Notes under the pieces: model-generated
The model's database searches: none
Told to the model about the DNA's origin: nothing
Seen by the model: only the letters and a program-made list of their open reading frames with translations
NCBI GenBank assembly: GCA_963784805.1
Contig: CAWASR010000016.1
Coordinates: 310,001-374,000 of the forward strand
Length of the DNA stretch: 64,000 nucleotides
Direction of reading: 5' to 3'
Origin: Roseiarcus sp963784805
GTDB lineage: Bacteria; Pseudomonadota; Alphaproteobacteria; Rhizobiales; Beijerinckiaceae
Position numbers and translations under genes: made by a program
Part shown: positions 43,533-51,868 of the stretch, one piece after another
Layout of the letters: the number at the start of each line of letters is the position of its first letter
Position numbering within the stretch: position 1 is the stretch's first letter

Positions 43533-44333
43533 ATGGCGCAATCGAAACTGCTCGTTCATCCCAGCCGCGCCGCCGACGGCGTAGGCCATCGCATCACTCC
43601 GGCCAGCGCTGGATGGCGCTACGTCGGATTTGAGACCCGGACATTGAAAAATGGCGCGCAATCCAAGCTCGATACAGCTGAGAACGAGGTCTGCGTCGAC
43701 CTCCTCTCCGGCAAGGCTCGCGTCACGGCGAAGGGTTTCGATTCGGGGACGATCGGCGAGCGCGCCAGCGTATTCGACGGACTTCCTTGGTCGGTCTATC
43801 TGCCGCCCCGCACCGCAGCGACCATCGACGCGGCGTCCGATTGCGAGTTGGCGCTGTGCTCGGCGCCGGCGAGCGGGCGGCTCAAGGCTCGCGTGATCGC
43901 GCCAAGCGACGTCGGAACGCTGACTCGCGGCGCAGGGACGAACGCGCGCCACATCCGCAACATTCTGCCCGAGGACGCCGAAGCCGAGAGCCTGCTGGTC
44001 GTCGAAGTCATTACACCGGGCGGCAACTGGTCGAGCTACCCGCCACACAAGCACGACCGCGACGCGCTGCCCGATGAATCTTATCTCGAGGAGACCTACT
44101 ATCACCGCCTGTCGCCGCCCCAAGGCTTCGCCTTCCAGCGCGTTTACACCGAGGACCGATCGCTTGACGAGACTCTGACCGTAACGGACGGCGATGTTGT
44201 GCTCGTGCCACGGGGCTATCATCCGGTCGGCGCGCCGCACGGCTATGATCTTTTCTATCTCAATGTGATGGCGGGACCGAAGCGCGTCTGGCGCTTTTAC
44301 AACGACCCTGCGCATGAGTGGCTGATGAAATAA
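43533..44333 (+). CDS. iolB: 5-deoxy-glucuronate isomerase
   Basis: A bicupin isomerase (EC 5.3.1.30) converting 5-deoxy-glucuronate to 2-deoxy-5-keto-gluconate. 266 residues, full length. It shows the metal-binding cupin blocks GGNWSSYPPHKHD with the following DESYLEETYYHRL, and DGDVVLVPRGYHPVGAPHGY near the end. It follows the palindrome-bearing gap after the iolE remnant. Confidence 0.93.
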   Translation: MAQSKLLVHPSRAADGVGHRITPASAGWRYVGFETRTLKNGAQSKLDTAENEVCVDLLSGKARVTAKGFDSGTIGERASVFDGLPWSVYLPPRTAATIDAASDCELALCSAPASGRLKARVIAPSDVGTLTRGAGTNARHIRNILPEDAEAESLLVVEVITPGGNWSSYPPHKHDRDALPDESYLEETYYHRLSPPQGFAFQRVYTEDRSLDETLTVTDGDVVLVPRGYHPVGAPHGYDLFYLNVMAGPKRVWRFYNDPAHEWLMK

Positions 44334-44442
44334 CCCAGGCTTGAAGTCTATCGCGTTCACTGCGGGGACAAGAGGCGCGCTCGGCTGCAATCGGAACGCG
44401 CAAATGATCCGCCGTATATGCGCCGGTGGGAGGGAGACGGCG

Positions 44443-45543
44443 TTGAGCCAGAATGGCGGTCGGGCCAGCGCCAAGCGGCAACGCGGTCTCGTTGTCGGTT
44501 TGGGCACGATGGGCTTGAGCCACGCCCGCGCGTATGAGGCGATCGAGGGCTTCGAGCTCGTCGGCTTATGCACGCGCAACGCGGCGGCGCGGCATGATCT
44601 AGATGAGGAATTTCCTGACTTGCCGCGTTTTGAGCGGCTCAGCGAGGCGCTCGAAGCGCTGGGGCCCGACGCGGTCGCGATCTGCGCCTATACCGAGCAT
44701 CACGCGCCGATGGCGATCGAGGCGCTTGCCGCAGGCGCCCATGTCTTCTGTGAGAAGCCGCTCGCAGTGACGCTCGAAGCCGCGGAGCGAGTCGTCGCGG
44801 CGGCGCGCGCGGCGAACAGGGCGTTGCTGGTCGGCTGTATCCTGCGCGTCCACCCTTCTTGGACGCGTTTTGTTGAGATCGGCCGTACGCTGGGAAAACC
44901 GCTTGTCATGCGCATGAATCTCAATCAGCAGTCGTCCGGTTCGTTCTGGGGCGTGCACAAGAACCTGATGCGCTCGACCTCGCCGATCGTCGACTGTGGC
45001 GTGCACTATGTCGATGTGATGCGCCAAGTCACGCGGGCCCGGCCGGTCGCGGTGCACGCGATGGGCGCGCGCCTCACCGACGAGATCGCTCCTTCCATGT
45101 ACAACTACGGCCATCTTCATATCACCTTCGACGACGGCTCGATCGGGTGGTGCGAAGCCGGATGGGGCCCGATGATGAGCGAGACCGCCTTTTTCGTGAA
45201 GGACATGATTGGGCCGAACGGTTGCGTCTCGATCGTCGCCGAAGAGTTGGCCGGAATGGCCGCACATTCGACGGACCACGGCACTCATACCCGCACCGAC
45301 GCGCTGCGCATCCATTATGCGTCGCTCGACGCCGCAGGCGCGTTCACGCGCCGTGACGACATCGAGCCGACTGAGGGCGAACCCGGCCATCAGGACTTGT
45401 GCGAGCGCGAGCAGCGGCTGTTCCTGAGAGCGATCTGCGGTGAAATCGACCTCGTCGACCATCTTGCCGACGCGATCAATTCGTTGCGGATCGTGTTCGC
45501 GGCGGACGCGAGCGTGCGGACGGGCGAAGTCGTGAAGCTGTAG
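44443..45543 (+). CDS. Gfo/Idh/MocA-family oxidoreductase
   Basis: A 366-residue NAD(P)-dependent sugar or polyol dehydrogenase. It has the Rossmann motif GLVVGLGTMGLSHARAYEAI, the signature GAHVFCEKPLAVT with the catalytic lysine, and the C-terminal half with IVDCGVHYVDVMRQVT (conserved D and H). The start chosen is TTG 44443, preceded by GGGAGGGAG; ATG 44404 and 44341 are less likely. Relatives of this subtype occur beside sugar-uptake and SIS-domain genes. It ends 37 bases from the convergent SIS gene. Confidence 0.8.
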   Translation: MSQNGGRASAKRQRGLVVGLGTMGLSHARAYEAIEGFELVGLCTRNAAARHDLDEEFPDLPRFERLSEALEALGPDAVAICAYTEHHAPMAIEALAAGAHVFCEKPLAVTLEAAERVVAAARAANRALLVGCILRVHPSWTRFVEIGRTLGKPLVMRMNLNQQSSGSFWGVHKNLMRSTSPIVDCGVHYVDVMRQVTRARPVAVHAMGARLTDEIAPSMYNYGHLHITFDDGSIGWCEAGWGPMMSETAFFVKDMIGPNGCVSIVAEELAGMAAHSTDHGTHTRTDALRIHYASLDAAGAFTRRDDIEPTEGEPGHQDLCEREQRLFLRAICGEIDLVDHLADAINSLRIVFAADASVRTGEVVKL

Positions 45544-45580
45544 TCCGCTCCTTCTGCAATGCGGCGGAGTGGAGGCCGGA

Positions 45581-46609
45581 TCACACCGTCCGCGTCACTT
45601 TCATCAAGTGCGGCGGCTGGTCGGGATCGCGGCCGCGCCGTCGTGCGGTCGCCTCGGCGAGGCGATAAAAGGCGTGCAGCGCGGCGATCGGGGTCAACAG
45701 CGGATGACCGCCGTCAGGCGCGACGATGGACGGCCAGCGGGGGTGCGGCTGGACGTCGACAAGAAGCGGCGCCGCCCCGAACGAGGCAAGGCGATCGACG
45801 GTTTCAAAAAAGCCGTCGCGCGCGGCGTCGGCGGGCGCGAAGGCGAGGACCGGAAAGCCCGGGACGATCAAGCCCGCAGGCCCGTGCAGCACTTCGGCGG
45901 AGGAGAACGCTTCGGCGTGAATCGCGGAGGTTTCCTTGAGCTTGAGCGCCGCCTCGGCGGCGACGGAGAAGGTCGCGCCGCGACCGATCACGAACAGCGA
46001 TGCGGCCTTGGCCAATGTCTCGACGGCCGGTATTGGCGGAGGCGCGCGGGATGCGTCGAGAATTGAGGGCAGTCTGTCGAGCGCGGCCGCGAGGTCGGCG
46101 TCCTTGCCCCAATGCGCCACCAGCGAAACTCCGGCGACGAGCGCGGCGATCATCGATTTGGTCGCCGCGACTGAGCGTTCCCGGCCGGCGCAGAGCGGCG
46201 AGAGCGCGTCCGCGTCGCGCGCGACCGGCGATTCTGAGTCATTGACGAACGCAATCGTCATCGCGCCCGCCTCCTTCGCCGCGCGCTGCATGGCGATGAC
46301 GTCCGGACTGCGGCCCGATTGCGATATAGTTATTGCGGCTGCGCCGGTGAGCCGCAGCGGCGCGCGATAGAGCGAGGCGATCGAAGGTCCCAGAGAGGCG
46401 CAGGCGAGGGCGGCCTTGAGCTCGATCAGGTGCTTGACGAAGAGAGCGGCGTGATCGGAGCTTCCGCGCGCGATCGTCGCGACGAAGGAGGGCTTGCGTG
46501 CGCGCAGCAACGCCGCCAGTTCAATCGTCGCCGGCGTGTTGGCGGCCAATTGACGGCGCGCGACTTCGCCGCACTCTGCGATCTCCGCCGCCATGAAAGT
46601 CTCGCTCAT
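45581..46609 (-). CDS. SIS-domain protein, glucosamine-6-phosphate deaminase (NagB-II/AgaS-like)
   Basis: A 342-residue protein with two SIS domains: FVATIARGSSDHAALFVKHL with ITISQSGRSPDV, and SLFVIGRGATFSVAAEAALK with LKETSAIHAEAFSSAEVLHG. This is the isomerase half of GlmS without the glutaminase domain, typical of NagB-II deaminases. ATG 46609 follows GGAGGG by seven bases; the longer frame to 46699 has no support. The usual nagA and regulator are not adjacent, so amino-sugar use is inferred from family only. Confidence 0.82.
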   Translation of the reverse strand: MSETFMAAEIAECGEVARRQLAANTPATIELAALLRARKPSFVATIARGSSDHAALFVKHLIELKAALACASLGPSIASLYRAPLRLTGAAAITISQSGRSPDVIAMQRAAKEAGAMTIAFVNDSESPVARDADALSPLCAGRERSVAATKSMIAALVAGVSLVAHWGKDADLAAALDRLPSILDASRAPPPIPAVETLAKAASLFVIGRGATFSVAAEAALKLKETSAIHAEAFSSAEVLHGPAGLIVPGFPVLAFAPADAARDGFFETVDRLASFGAAPLLVDVQPHPRWPSIVAPDGGHPLLTPIAALHAFYRLAEATARRRGRDPDQPPHLMKVTRTV

Positions 46610-46765
46610 ATCGTTATCCCTCCATGGCGCGCCGCGGGTCCAGAATCTCCCAAAAATTCGCGCTCGCCTGTCGGGCGCGGCGGCGCGACGAAGACACAAA
46701 TCAGCGGCGTGCTACTCCGGTCCGGCCAAATTCATCGAAGAAAATCCAAGCCAGGCCAAACAGAA

Positions 46766-46824
46766 CCAAGGAAAACCAAGAAATACCAAGGAAAAAATGC
46801 TTGGTCTTTCTTGGTATTCCTTGG
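46766..46824. repeat. Large AT-rich palindrome with 25-bp arms built on CCAAG
   Basis: Left arm 46766-46790, loop GAAAAAATG, right arm 46800-46824. Twenty-three of 25 positions pair. Each arm contains CCAAG three times at 10-base spacing, so arm-internal direct repeats and the hairpin coexist. The surroundings (about 46690-47040) are clearly richer in A/T than the rest of the window. The gap 46610-47239 holds short frames but no gene I can support. Confidence 0.85.
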
Positions 46825-47239
46825 ATTCTCTCGTCCAAATCGGGACTTTTCAATGGGTTGCGGCGGTCCCAAGCCAAAAAATATGCTTCGTGCGATTCAT
46901 GACAACCAATTGTCTATGTTATATATCCTCGCCGGGGTCGAACAGCCGGCCGCAGCCATCCTTGCGCATCGTCCTCCGGTCACGGGATTCCAGGCGAGAG
47001 CAACATTAGCGCGATTTGTGATTTTCAGCAAAGAAAATGTTGGGCGAGGTTCGCGCAGTCTTGGCAAGCACAGGATACGGCCGGATGAAGCCGCGCGCCA
47101 TCGTGCGCATGTCGCGCTTCGGCGCAATGCGGTCTGCGAAGAGCCTGAGGGCGTGCGCGGCGTCCGGTTCGTCTTCCGCCTCACGCTGGCGCAGCGGCGG
47201 GCTCGGGTCAGGGAGACGATGAGCGAGCAAAAGCTAGCT

Positions 47240-47716
47240 TCATGTCTTTTTGCTTTTTTGCGCTTTCACTCGCGGACCCGCAGGCGCTTTCGCCCTCTTT
47301 TTTGTCTGATTGTAATCGACAGCGGCGCGGACGAGATTTTTTAGGGCGCACTCGTCGATCTTGTGTCCCTCATGGAAGTCGATCGCGCGCCTCATGTTCC
47401 CGTCGAGGCTGGAGTTAAAGAGGCCTGAAGGGTCCTCGAGCGAGGCGCCGTTGGCGAAGGTCATTTTGACGACAGTCTTGTAGGTCTCGCCGGTGCAGAG
47501 GATTCCGGCGTGCGACCACACCGGAACCCCTCTCCATTTCCACTCCTCGACCACCTCGGGGTCGGCCTCTTTGATGAGAGTTCGGACCCGGGCGAGCGTC
47601 TCGCCCCGCCAATCGCACAGCTCCTCGATTCTCGCATCGATCAGCTGGGAGGGAGAGTCTTCTCCTGTTCCTTCCTTCGATCCGCCCGCCGACTTCTTCA
47701 TGGTGGTGGCGACCAT
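47240..47716 (-). CDS. DUF1801-domain protein
   Basis: About 158 residues. The YdhG/DUF1801 fold is evident from IDARIEELCDWRGETLARVR, VVEEWKWRGVPVWSHAGILC, TYKTVVKMTFANGASLEDP and AIDFHEGHKIDECALKNLVR; the tail is lysine-rich. ATG 47716 has GGAG nine bases upstream; a second ATG at 47701 is possible. The family has an SCP2-like or heme/lipid-pocket fold and no established role. It often sits beside an SRPBCC (AHSA1) gene, and a fragment of one lies just upstream. Confidence 0.85.
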   Translation of the reverse strand: MVATTMKKSAGGSKEGTGEDSPSQLIDARIEELCDWRGETLARVRTLIKEADPEVVEEWKWRGVPVWSHAGILCTGETYKTVVKMTFANGASLEDPSGLFNSSLDGNMRRAIDFHEGHKIDECALKNLVRAAVDYNQTKKRAKAPAGPRVKAQKSKKT

Positions 47717-47819
47717 CGCGTTCACTCCGACCGAACAACGGGCGTTCAGTAGCGCAACCTTGCGTACTGACTGACCTCGACCCTGGGCGCGTGCGGGCCG
47801 CGCGCGAACTCCGCACACT

Positions 47820-47993
47820 TTAATCCATCCGCGCCAAGACCTGCCCCAGGGCCGCAAAGAACCGCTGCCACCCGCTCTTGGCGCCCAGGTGGTGCTGCGG
47901 CTGGTCCGGCCGGAAGCCCGACTGCTCCATGCGCAGGCGGGTCCCCGCGCGCGTCGGGGTGGGAATCCAGGTGACGATCCTCTCGAGACCAAA
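47820..47993 (-). pseudogene. 3' fragment of an SRPBCC/AHSA1-family gene
   Basis: Only the C-terminal 58 residues of an activator-of-Hsp90-ATPase-like protein remain (ERIVTWIPTPTRAGTRLRME, then GAKSGWQRFFAALGQVLARM). Upstream of 47993 the frame continues with unrelated sequence that I do not recognise, to 48209. The gene has lost its N-terminal two thirds. Intact AHSA1 genes are common partners of DUF1801, so the pair was probably once complete. Confidence 0.7.
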
Positions 47994-48226
47994 GGCCGCC
48001 CACGTACATAAGTCCGACGTTAGAAACGCCCAGCGCCCCGGCATGGCGCCACGCCTCGCTTTCATGCTGATGAGAAAGGCGCGTCCGATCGATGGCGCCG
48101 CGAAACCGGGATCGACGAGCGCCTCCTCCCTACATCGATCCCTGACCTTCAATCGCTCGCGACCAAGGACCGCCTCGGGTCGAATCCCCTCATCTCCGGC
48201 GCGAATCAAACGCGAGATTCTTGCCG

Positions 48227-49246
48227 CTATTGGCCGCCGGGCTTCTCGAGATGGCCGCCGAACTGGTAGCGCAAGGCCGAGAGAATCTTGTCCCCGAATT
48301 CAGCGTCGCCGCGCGAACTGAAGCGCTCGTAGAGCGCAGTCGTCAGCACCGGGACCGGCACCCCTTCGTCGATCGCCGCCATGATCGTCCACCGGCCTTC
48401 GCCCGAATCGGATACGCGGCCAGAGAATTTCGCGAGTTGCGGATCCTGGACCAGCGCGATGGCCGCTAGATCGAGCAGCCACGAGGCGATCACGCTGCCG
48501 CGGCGCCAGACTTCCGCGACATCGGGGATATTGAGGTCGTATTGATAGAGCTCGGGATCGGCCAAGGGGGCCGTCTCGGCGTCTCTCTCCTGCGCCTTTT
48601 TCCCGATGTTGGCGGAGTGAAGAACGGCGAGCCCCTCCGCATAAGAGGCCATGATCCCGTATTCGATGCCGTTGTGGACCATCTTGACGAAATGGCCGGC
48701 GCCGCTCGGACCGCAGTGCAGATAGCCCTGCTCCGAGGTCCCCTTGATCTTGTCCCGCCCGGGCGTTCGCTCGATGTCGCCTATGCCGGGCGCCAGCGTA
48801 GCGAAAACCGGATCGAGATGGTTCACCGCGGCGGCTTCGCCGCCGATCATCATGCAATAGCCCCGCTCGCGGCCCCAGACGCCGCCGCTCGTGCCGACGT
48901 CCACATATCGAACGCCCTTGGGCGCGAGCGCCTTCGAGCGCCGGATGTCGTCGACATAATAGGAGTTGCCGCCGTCGATGAGGATGTCGCCGGGTTCGAG
49001 ATGCGGCGACAGGTCGGCGATGGTCCCGTCCACGGCCGCCGCCGGAACCATCAGCCAAACCGCCCGGGGTTTCTGCAGCTTCGCCGCCAGATCCTGGAGC
49101 GAGGCCGCGCCCTTGGCGCCATGCTTGGCGATCTCGTCGACCGCCTTGGGCGACATGTCGAAGGCGACGCAATCGTGGCCGCCCTCAATCAGCCGACGAA
49201 CCATGTTGGCGCCCATTCGACCCAGTCCGACCATTCCCAGTTGCAT
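48227..49246 (-). CDS. gnd: 6-phosphogluconate dehydrogenase, short (YqeC/GndA-like) form
   Basis: Oxidative decarboxylation of 6-phosphogluconate. At about 339 residues it is the short type, lacking the C-terminal domain of the long form. It shows LGMVGLGRMGANMVRRL, ILIDGGNSYYVDDIRRSK, VGTSGGVWGRERGYCMMIGG and the catalytic-lysine block CGPSGAGHFVKMVHNGIEYG. ATG 49246 gives the usual MQLGMVG start; GTG 49255 is an alternative. Short forms tend to prefer NAD. No G6PD gene is adjacent. Confidence 0.92.
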   Translation of the reverse strand: MQLGMVGLGRMGANMVRRLIEGGHDCVAFDMSPKAVDEIAKHGAKGAASLQDLAAKLQKPRAVWLMVPAAAVDGTIADLSPHLEPGDILIDGGNSYYVDDIRRSKALAPKGVRYVDVGTSGGVWGRERGYCMMIGGEAAAVNHLDPVFATLAPGIGDIERTPGRDKIKGTSEQGYLHCGPSGAGHFVKMVHNGIEYGIMASYAEGLAVLHSANIGKKAQERDAETAPLADPELYQYDLNIPDVAEVWRRGSVIASWLLDLAAIALVQDPQLAKFSGRVSDSGEGRWTIMAAIDEGVPVPVLTTALYERFSSRGDAEFGDKILSALRYQFGGHLEKPGGQ

Positions 49247-49255
49247 GGCGCTCAC

Positions 49256-49686
49256 TCACGATTGGATTGGCCCCTTAAGGCCGGTGGAGCTCGCTCAAAT
49301 CTCGGCTGAAGCGGGCGTCGATCATCTTTGCACAACGACCGCGCCTTCGAAACCGCTGATGGATTCGCGCCGCCGCTCAAGCAAGGCGGACTGATAGCCG
49401 GCCATTGTCGCCCTCTGATCGACGTTTCGACCCAGGTCGCCGAGATCGCCGGAATGAATGGCGATGGACCGGCTGTGTCCGGCGGCCGGCCGCGTTGGTG
49501 TGGCCAAAATGCGTCTCATTCGACATAATTTAACGCCATTTCCGGATTCCGCCTCTACTGCAAGCGCCGAGGTATTGCGTGAGGCTGCTGCATCGCAATA
49601 ATTTGGCTTGCGCTTCTCGGTCGGGGGAATCGGGCCGCAGAAGCGGGATTGTATTTCGTCGCGCTTCGCCAATATAGGGGGAACAC
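49256..49686. other. Intergenic region without recognisable genes
   Basis: A 431-base spacer between the divergent gnd and L,D-transpeptidase genes. It must hold both promoters. I see no conserved frame, repeat or RNA structure in it. Confidence 0.5.
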
Positions 49687-50253
49687 ATGGTCCGATCCCT
49701 GGTTCGCGCCGCCGCCCTGGCCGGCCTGATGCTGAGCGCAAGTTCTGCTCCGCTGTTCGCCAACACGCCGTTTTGGCAGTTGCAGCCGGGGCAGTTGCAG
49801 CCGGTCGCCTCGCCGATTCCGCGCGAGACCGTCGCCTTTCAGGGCAGGGAGGCTCCTGGCACGATTATCGTCCGCACCAGGGAGCGTCGGCTCTATTTCG
49901 TCCTGCCCGACCATCAAGCGCTGGTATACGGCGTCGGCGTTGGGCGGCCGGGCTTCACCTGGGCGGGCGTGACCCATGTCGGCAACAAACGGGAATGGCC
50001 CGACTGGACGCCGCCGCGGCAGATGCTCAGGCGCCGTCCGGACCTTCCGCGCCACATGGCGGGCGGCATCGACAATCCGCTCGGCGCGCGGGCTTTGTAC
50101 CTGGCCGGAACGCTCTATCGGATTCATGGATCGAACGAGCCCGACACCATCGGGCAGGCGGTTTCGTCCGGCTGCATCCGCATGACCAATCAAGACGTCG
50201 TCGATCTCTACAGCCGCGCCAGAATCGGCGCCCGGGTGATCGTGACCCGCTGA
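49687..50253 (+). CDS. L,D-transpeptidase (YkuD/ErfK family)
   Basis: A periplasmic enzyme making 3-3 peptidoglycan cross-links or anchoring proteins. 188 residues with a signal peptide (SLVRAAALAGLMLSASSAPL, then FAN). The YkuD catalytic motif is complete: YRIHGSNEPDTIGQAVSSG followed by CIRM, with the nucleophilic cysteine. GGGGG precedes the ATG, and a terminator follows at 50270, making it a single-gene unit. Confidence 0.93.
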   Translation: MVRSLVRAAALAGLMLSASSAPLFANTPFWQLQPGQLQPVASPIPRETVAFQGREAPGTIIVRTRERRLYFVLPDHQALVYGVGVGRPGFTWAGVTHVGNKREWPDWTPPRQMLRRRPDLPRHMAGGIDNPLGARALYLAGTLYRIHGSNEPDTIGQAVSSGCIRMTNQDVVDLYSRARIGARVIVTR

Positions 50254-50269
50254 GCGGGATTTCGGAAAA

Positions 50270-50309
50270 GGGGCCGCCGGTCCGGCGCTCCCTGGCCGGC
50301 GGCGCCTTT
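50270..50309 (+). terminator. Probable Rho-independent terminator after the L,D-transpeptidase
   Basis: GGGGCCGCCGG (50270-50280) pairs with CCGGCGGCGCC (50296-50306) at 10 of 11 positions, followed by TTTCCTT. It lies 17 bases after the stop codon. Confidence 0.6.
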
Positions 50310-50341
50310 CCTTCTGACGATTGCGCAATTATGTTGCAGGG

Positions 50342-51361
50342 ATGAACGCTTGTGCGCCCCTGAACGAGCCGCCGCTCGTCGATCCGTTCGGCCGCGCCAT
50401 AGCTTACGTCCGGGTCTCGGTGACGGACCGCTGCGACTTTCGCTGCGTCTACTGCATGTCCGAGGACATGAGCTTCCTGCCTAAGCGCGACGTGCTGTCG
50501 CTCGAGGAGATGGATCGCCTGTGCTCGGCTTTCGTGGGTCTGGGCGCGCGCAAGATCCGCGTCACCGGAGGCGAACCCCTGGTCAGACGCAACGTGATGT
50601 CGCTGTTTCGCGCGCTCTCTCGCCACCTGGCGAACGGGGCGCTCAACGAAGTGACGCTGACGACCAACGGCTCGCAGCTGGCGCGCTTCGCCCAGGAACT
50701 CGCCGATTGCGGGGTCAAGCGCGTCAACGTGTCGCTCGACACGCTCGACCCGGACAAGTTTCGGGCCGTGACGCGCTGGGGCGACCTCAAGGTTGTTCTG
50801 GGCGGCATCGACGCCGCGGCGGCGGCGGGGCTGAAGGTCAAAATCAACGCGGTCGCGCTGAAGGGCTTCAACGACCGCGAGGCGCGAGGGCTGGTCGACT
50901 GGGCGCACGGGCGCGGATTCGACGTGAGTTTCATCGAGGTGATGCCGCTTGGCGAAATGGAACGCGATCGCGCCGACCAGTTTGTGCCGCTGACGGAACT
51001 GCGCGCCGATCTTGAACGTTCATTGACCTTGACGCCCTCGGCCTATGCGACCGGCGGCCCGGCGCGCTACTATGACGTCAAGGAGACCGGCGGGCGCGTC
51101 GGCTTCATAACGCCGCTCACCCACAATTTCTGCGAGGGCTGCAATCGGGTCCGGGTCACCTGCACCGGCACGCTCTATATGTGCCTTGGCCAGGAAGACG
51201 CTGCGGATTTGCGCGAGCCGTTGCGCCGGTCGCAGTCCGACGGGCTTCTGGTCGCCGCCATCCGGGCCGCGATCGCGCGCAAGCCCAAGGGGCACGACTT
51301 CATTGTCGCTCGTGCGGCCGCGCCGGCGACCAAGCGCCACATGAGCGCGACCGGCGGCTGA
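50342..51361 (+). CDS. moaA: GTP 3',8-cyclase MoaA
   Basis: Radical-SAM enzyme of molybdenum cofactor synthesis (EC 4.1.99.22). 339 residues. The N-terminal 4Fe-4S site is VTDRCDFRCVYCM, followed by RVTGGEPLVRRNV. The C-terminal cluster cysteines lie in CEGCNRVRVTCTGTLYMCLG, and the protein ends in the double glycine SATGG needed for activity. ATG 50342 is chosen; a TTG at 50321 would add seven unconserved residues. Confidence 0.95.
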   Translation: MNACAPLNEPPLVDPFGRAIAYVRVSVTDRCDFRCVYCMSEDMSFLPKRDVLSLEEMDRLCSAFVGLGARKIRVTGGEPLVRRNVMSLFRALSRHLANGALNEVTLTTNGSQLARFAQELADCGVKRVNVSLDTLDPDKFRAVTRWGDLKVVLGGIDAAAAAGLKVKINAVALKGFNDREARGLVDWAHGRGFDVSFIEVMPLGEMERDRADQFVPLTELRADLERSLTLTPSAYATGGPARYYDVKETGGRVGFITPLTHNFCEGCNRVRVTCTGTLYMCLGQEDAADLREPLRRSQSDGLLVAAIRAAIARKPKGHDFIVARAAAPATKRHMSATGG

Positions 51362-51363
51362 TC

Positions 51364-51379
51364 GTGCGCGCGCGCGCGC
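51364..51379. repeat. Alternating (GC)n tract after moaA
   Basis: A 16-base alternating purine-pyrimidine run directly after the moaA stop, followed 8 bases later by a run of seven T. Self-pairing of the tract plus the T-run could act as a weak terminator. Confidence 0.35.
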
Positions 51380-51492
51380 CCCGACATTTTTTTGCCTCGC
51401 GCCCGGCTGGCGGCTTGGGCGGTTAAGCTCTATATGACGCCATGTGAAGGGCGGGACCCTTGACTCTCCGCTCTGAAAAGGGATCAGCGCAA

Positions 51493-51834
51493 ATGTCGGA
51501 TGCTCGCGCACGAATTGAGAAAGTGATTTCGGAAAACCCCGTCGTCCTGTTCATGAAGGGCACGCCGCAGTTTCCGCAATGCGGTTTCTCGGGACAAGTC
51601 ATTCAGATCCTGGATTATCTCGGCGCCCCTGTGGTGGGCGTCAACGTGCTCGAAGACGCGGAGATCCGCCAGGGCGTCAAGGAATACGCCAACTGGCCGA
51701 CGATTCCGCAGCTCTACGTCAAAGGCGAGTTCGTCGGCGGCTGCGATATCGCGCGCGAGATGTTCCAGTCGGGCGAATTGGCCGCGATGCTCGCCGAAGC
51801 CGGCGTTCCGCTGAAGACTCAAGCTGGCGTGTGA
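51493..51834 (+). CDS. grxD: Monothiol glutaredoxin (Grx4 type)
   Basis: A 113-residue CGFS glutaredoxin that carries and delivers 2Fe-2S clusters. Motifs: PVVLFMKGTPQFPQCGFSGQ with the single active-site cysteine, the cis-proline region NWPTIPQLYVKGEF and GGCDIAREMF. ATG 51493 is chosen; TTG 51460 would add 11 unconserved residues. A bolA partner is often adjacent in this class but is not present here. Confidence 0.95.
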   Translation: MSDARARIEKVISENPVVLFMKGTPQFPQCGFSGQVIQILDYLGAPVVGVNVLEDAEIRQGVKEYANWPTIPQLYVKGEFVGGCDIAREMFQSGELAAMLAEAGVPLKTQAGV

Positions 51835-51868
51835 CGCCCCGGCCCGCTGCGTCGGGCGGTTCGTCGTT

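Noticed and set aside
46766..46824. CRISPR-like array from repeated CCAAG units
   Set aside because: Units are only five bases at 10-base spacing and form one palindrome; no 25-40-base repeats with unique spacers and no cas genes.
46593..47009. Short frames in the AT-rich gap (for example 138 codons at 46593)
   Set aside because: They read through the palindrome and the start of the SIS gene on the opposite strand; no family resemblance that I can confirm.
48010..48209. Upstream extension of the AHSA1 fragment as one gene
   Set aside because: Sequence before about 47993 has no SRPBCC character; the open frame is accidental.
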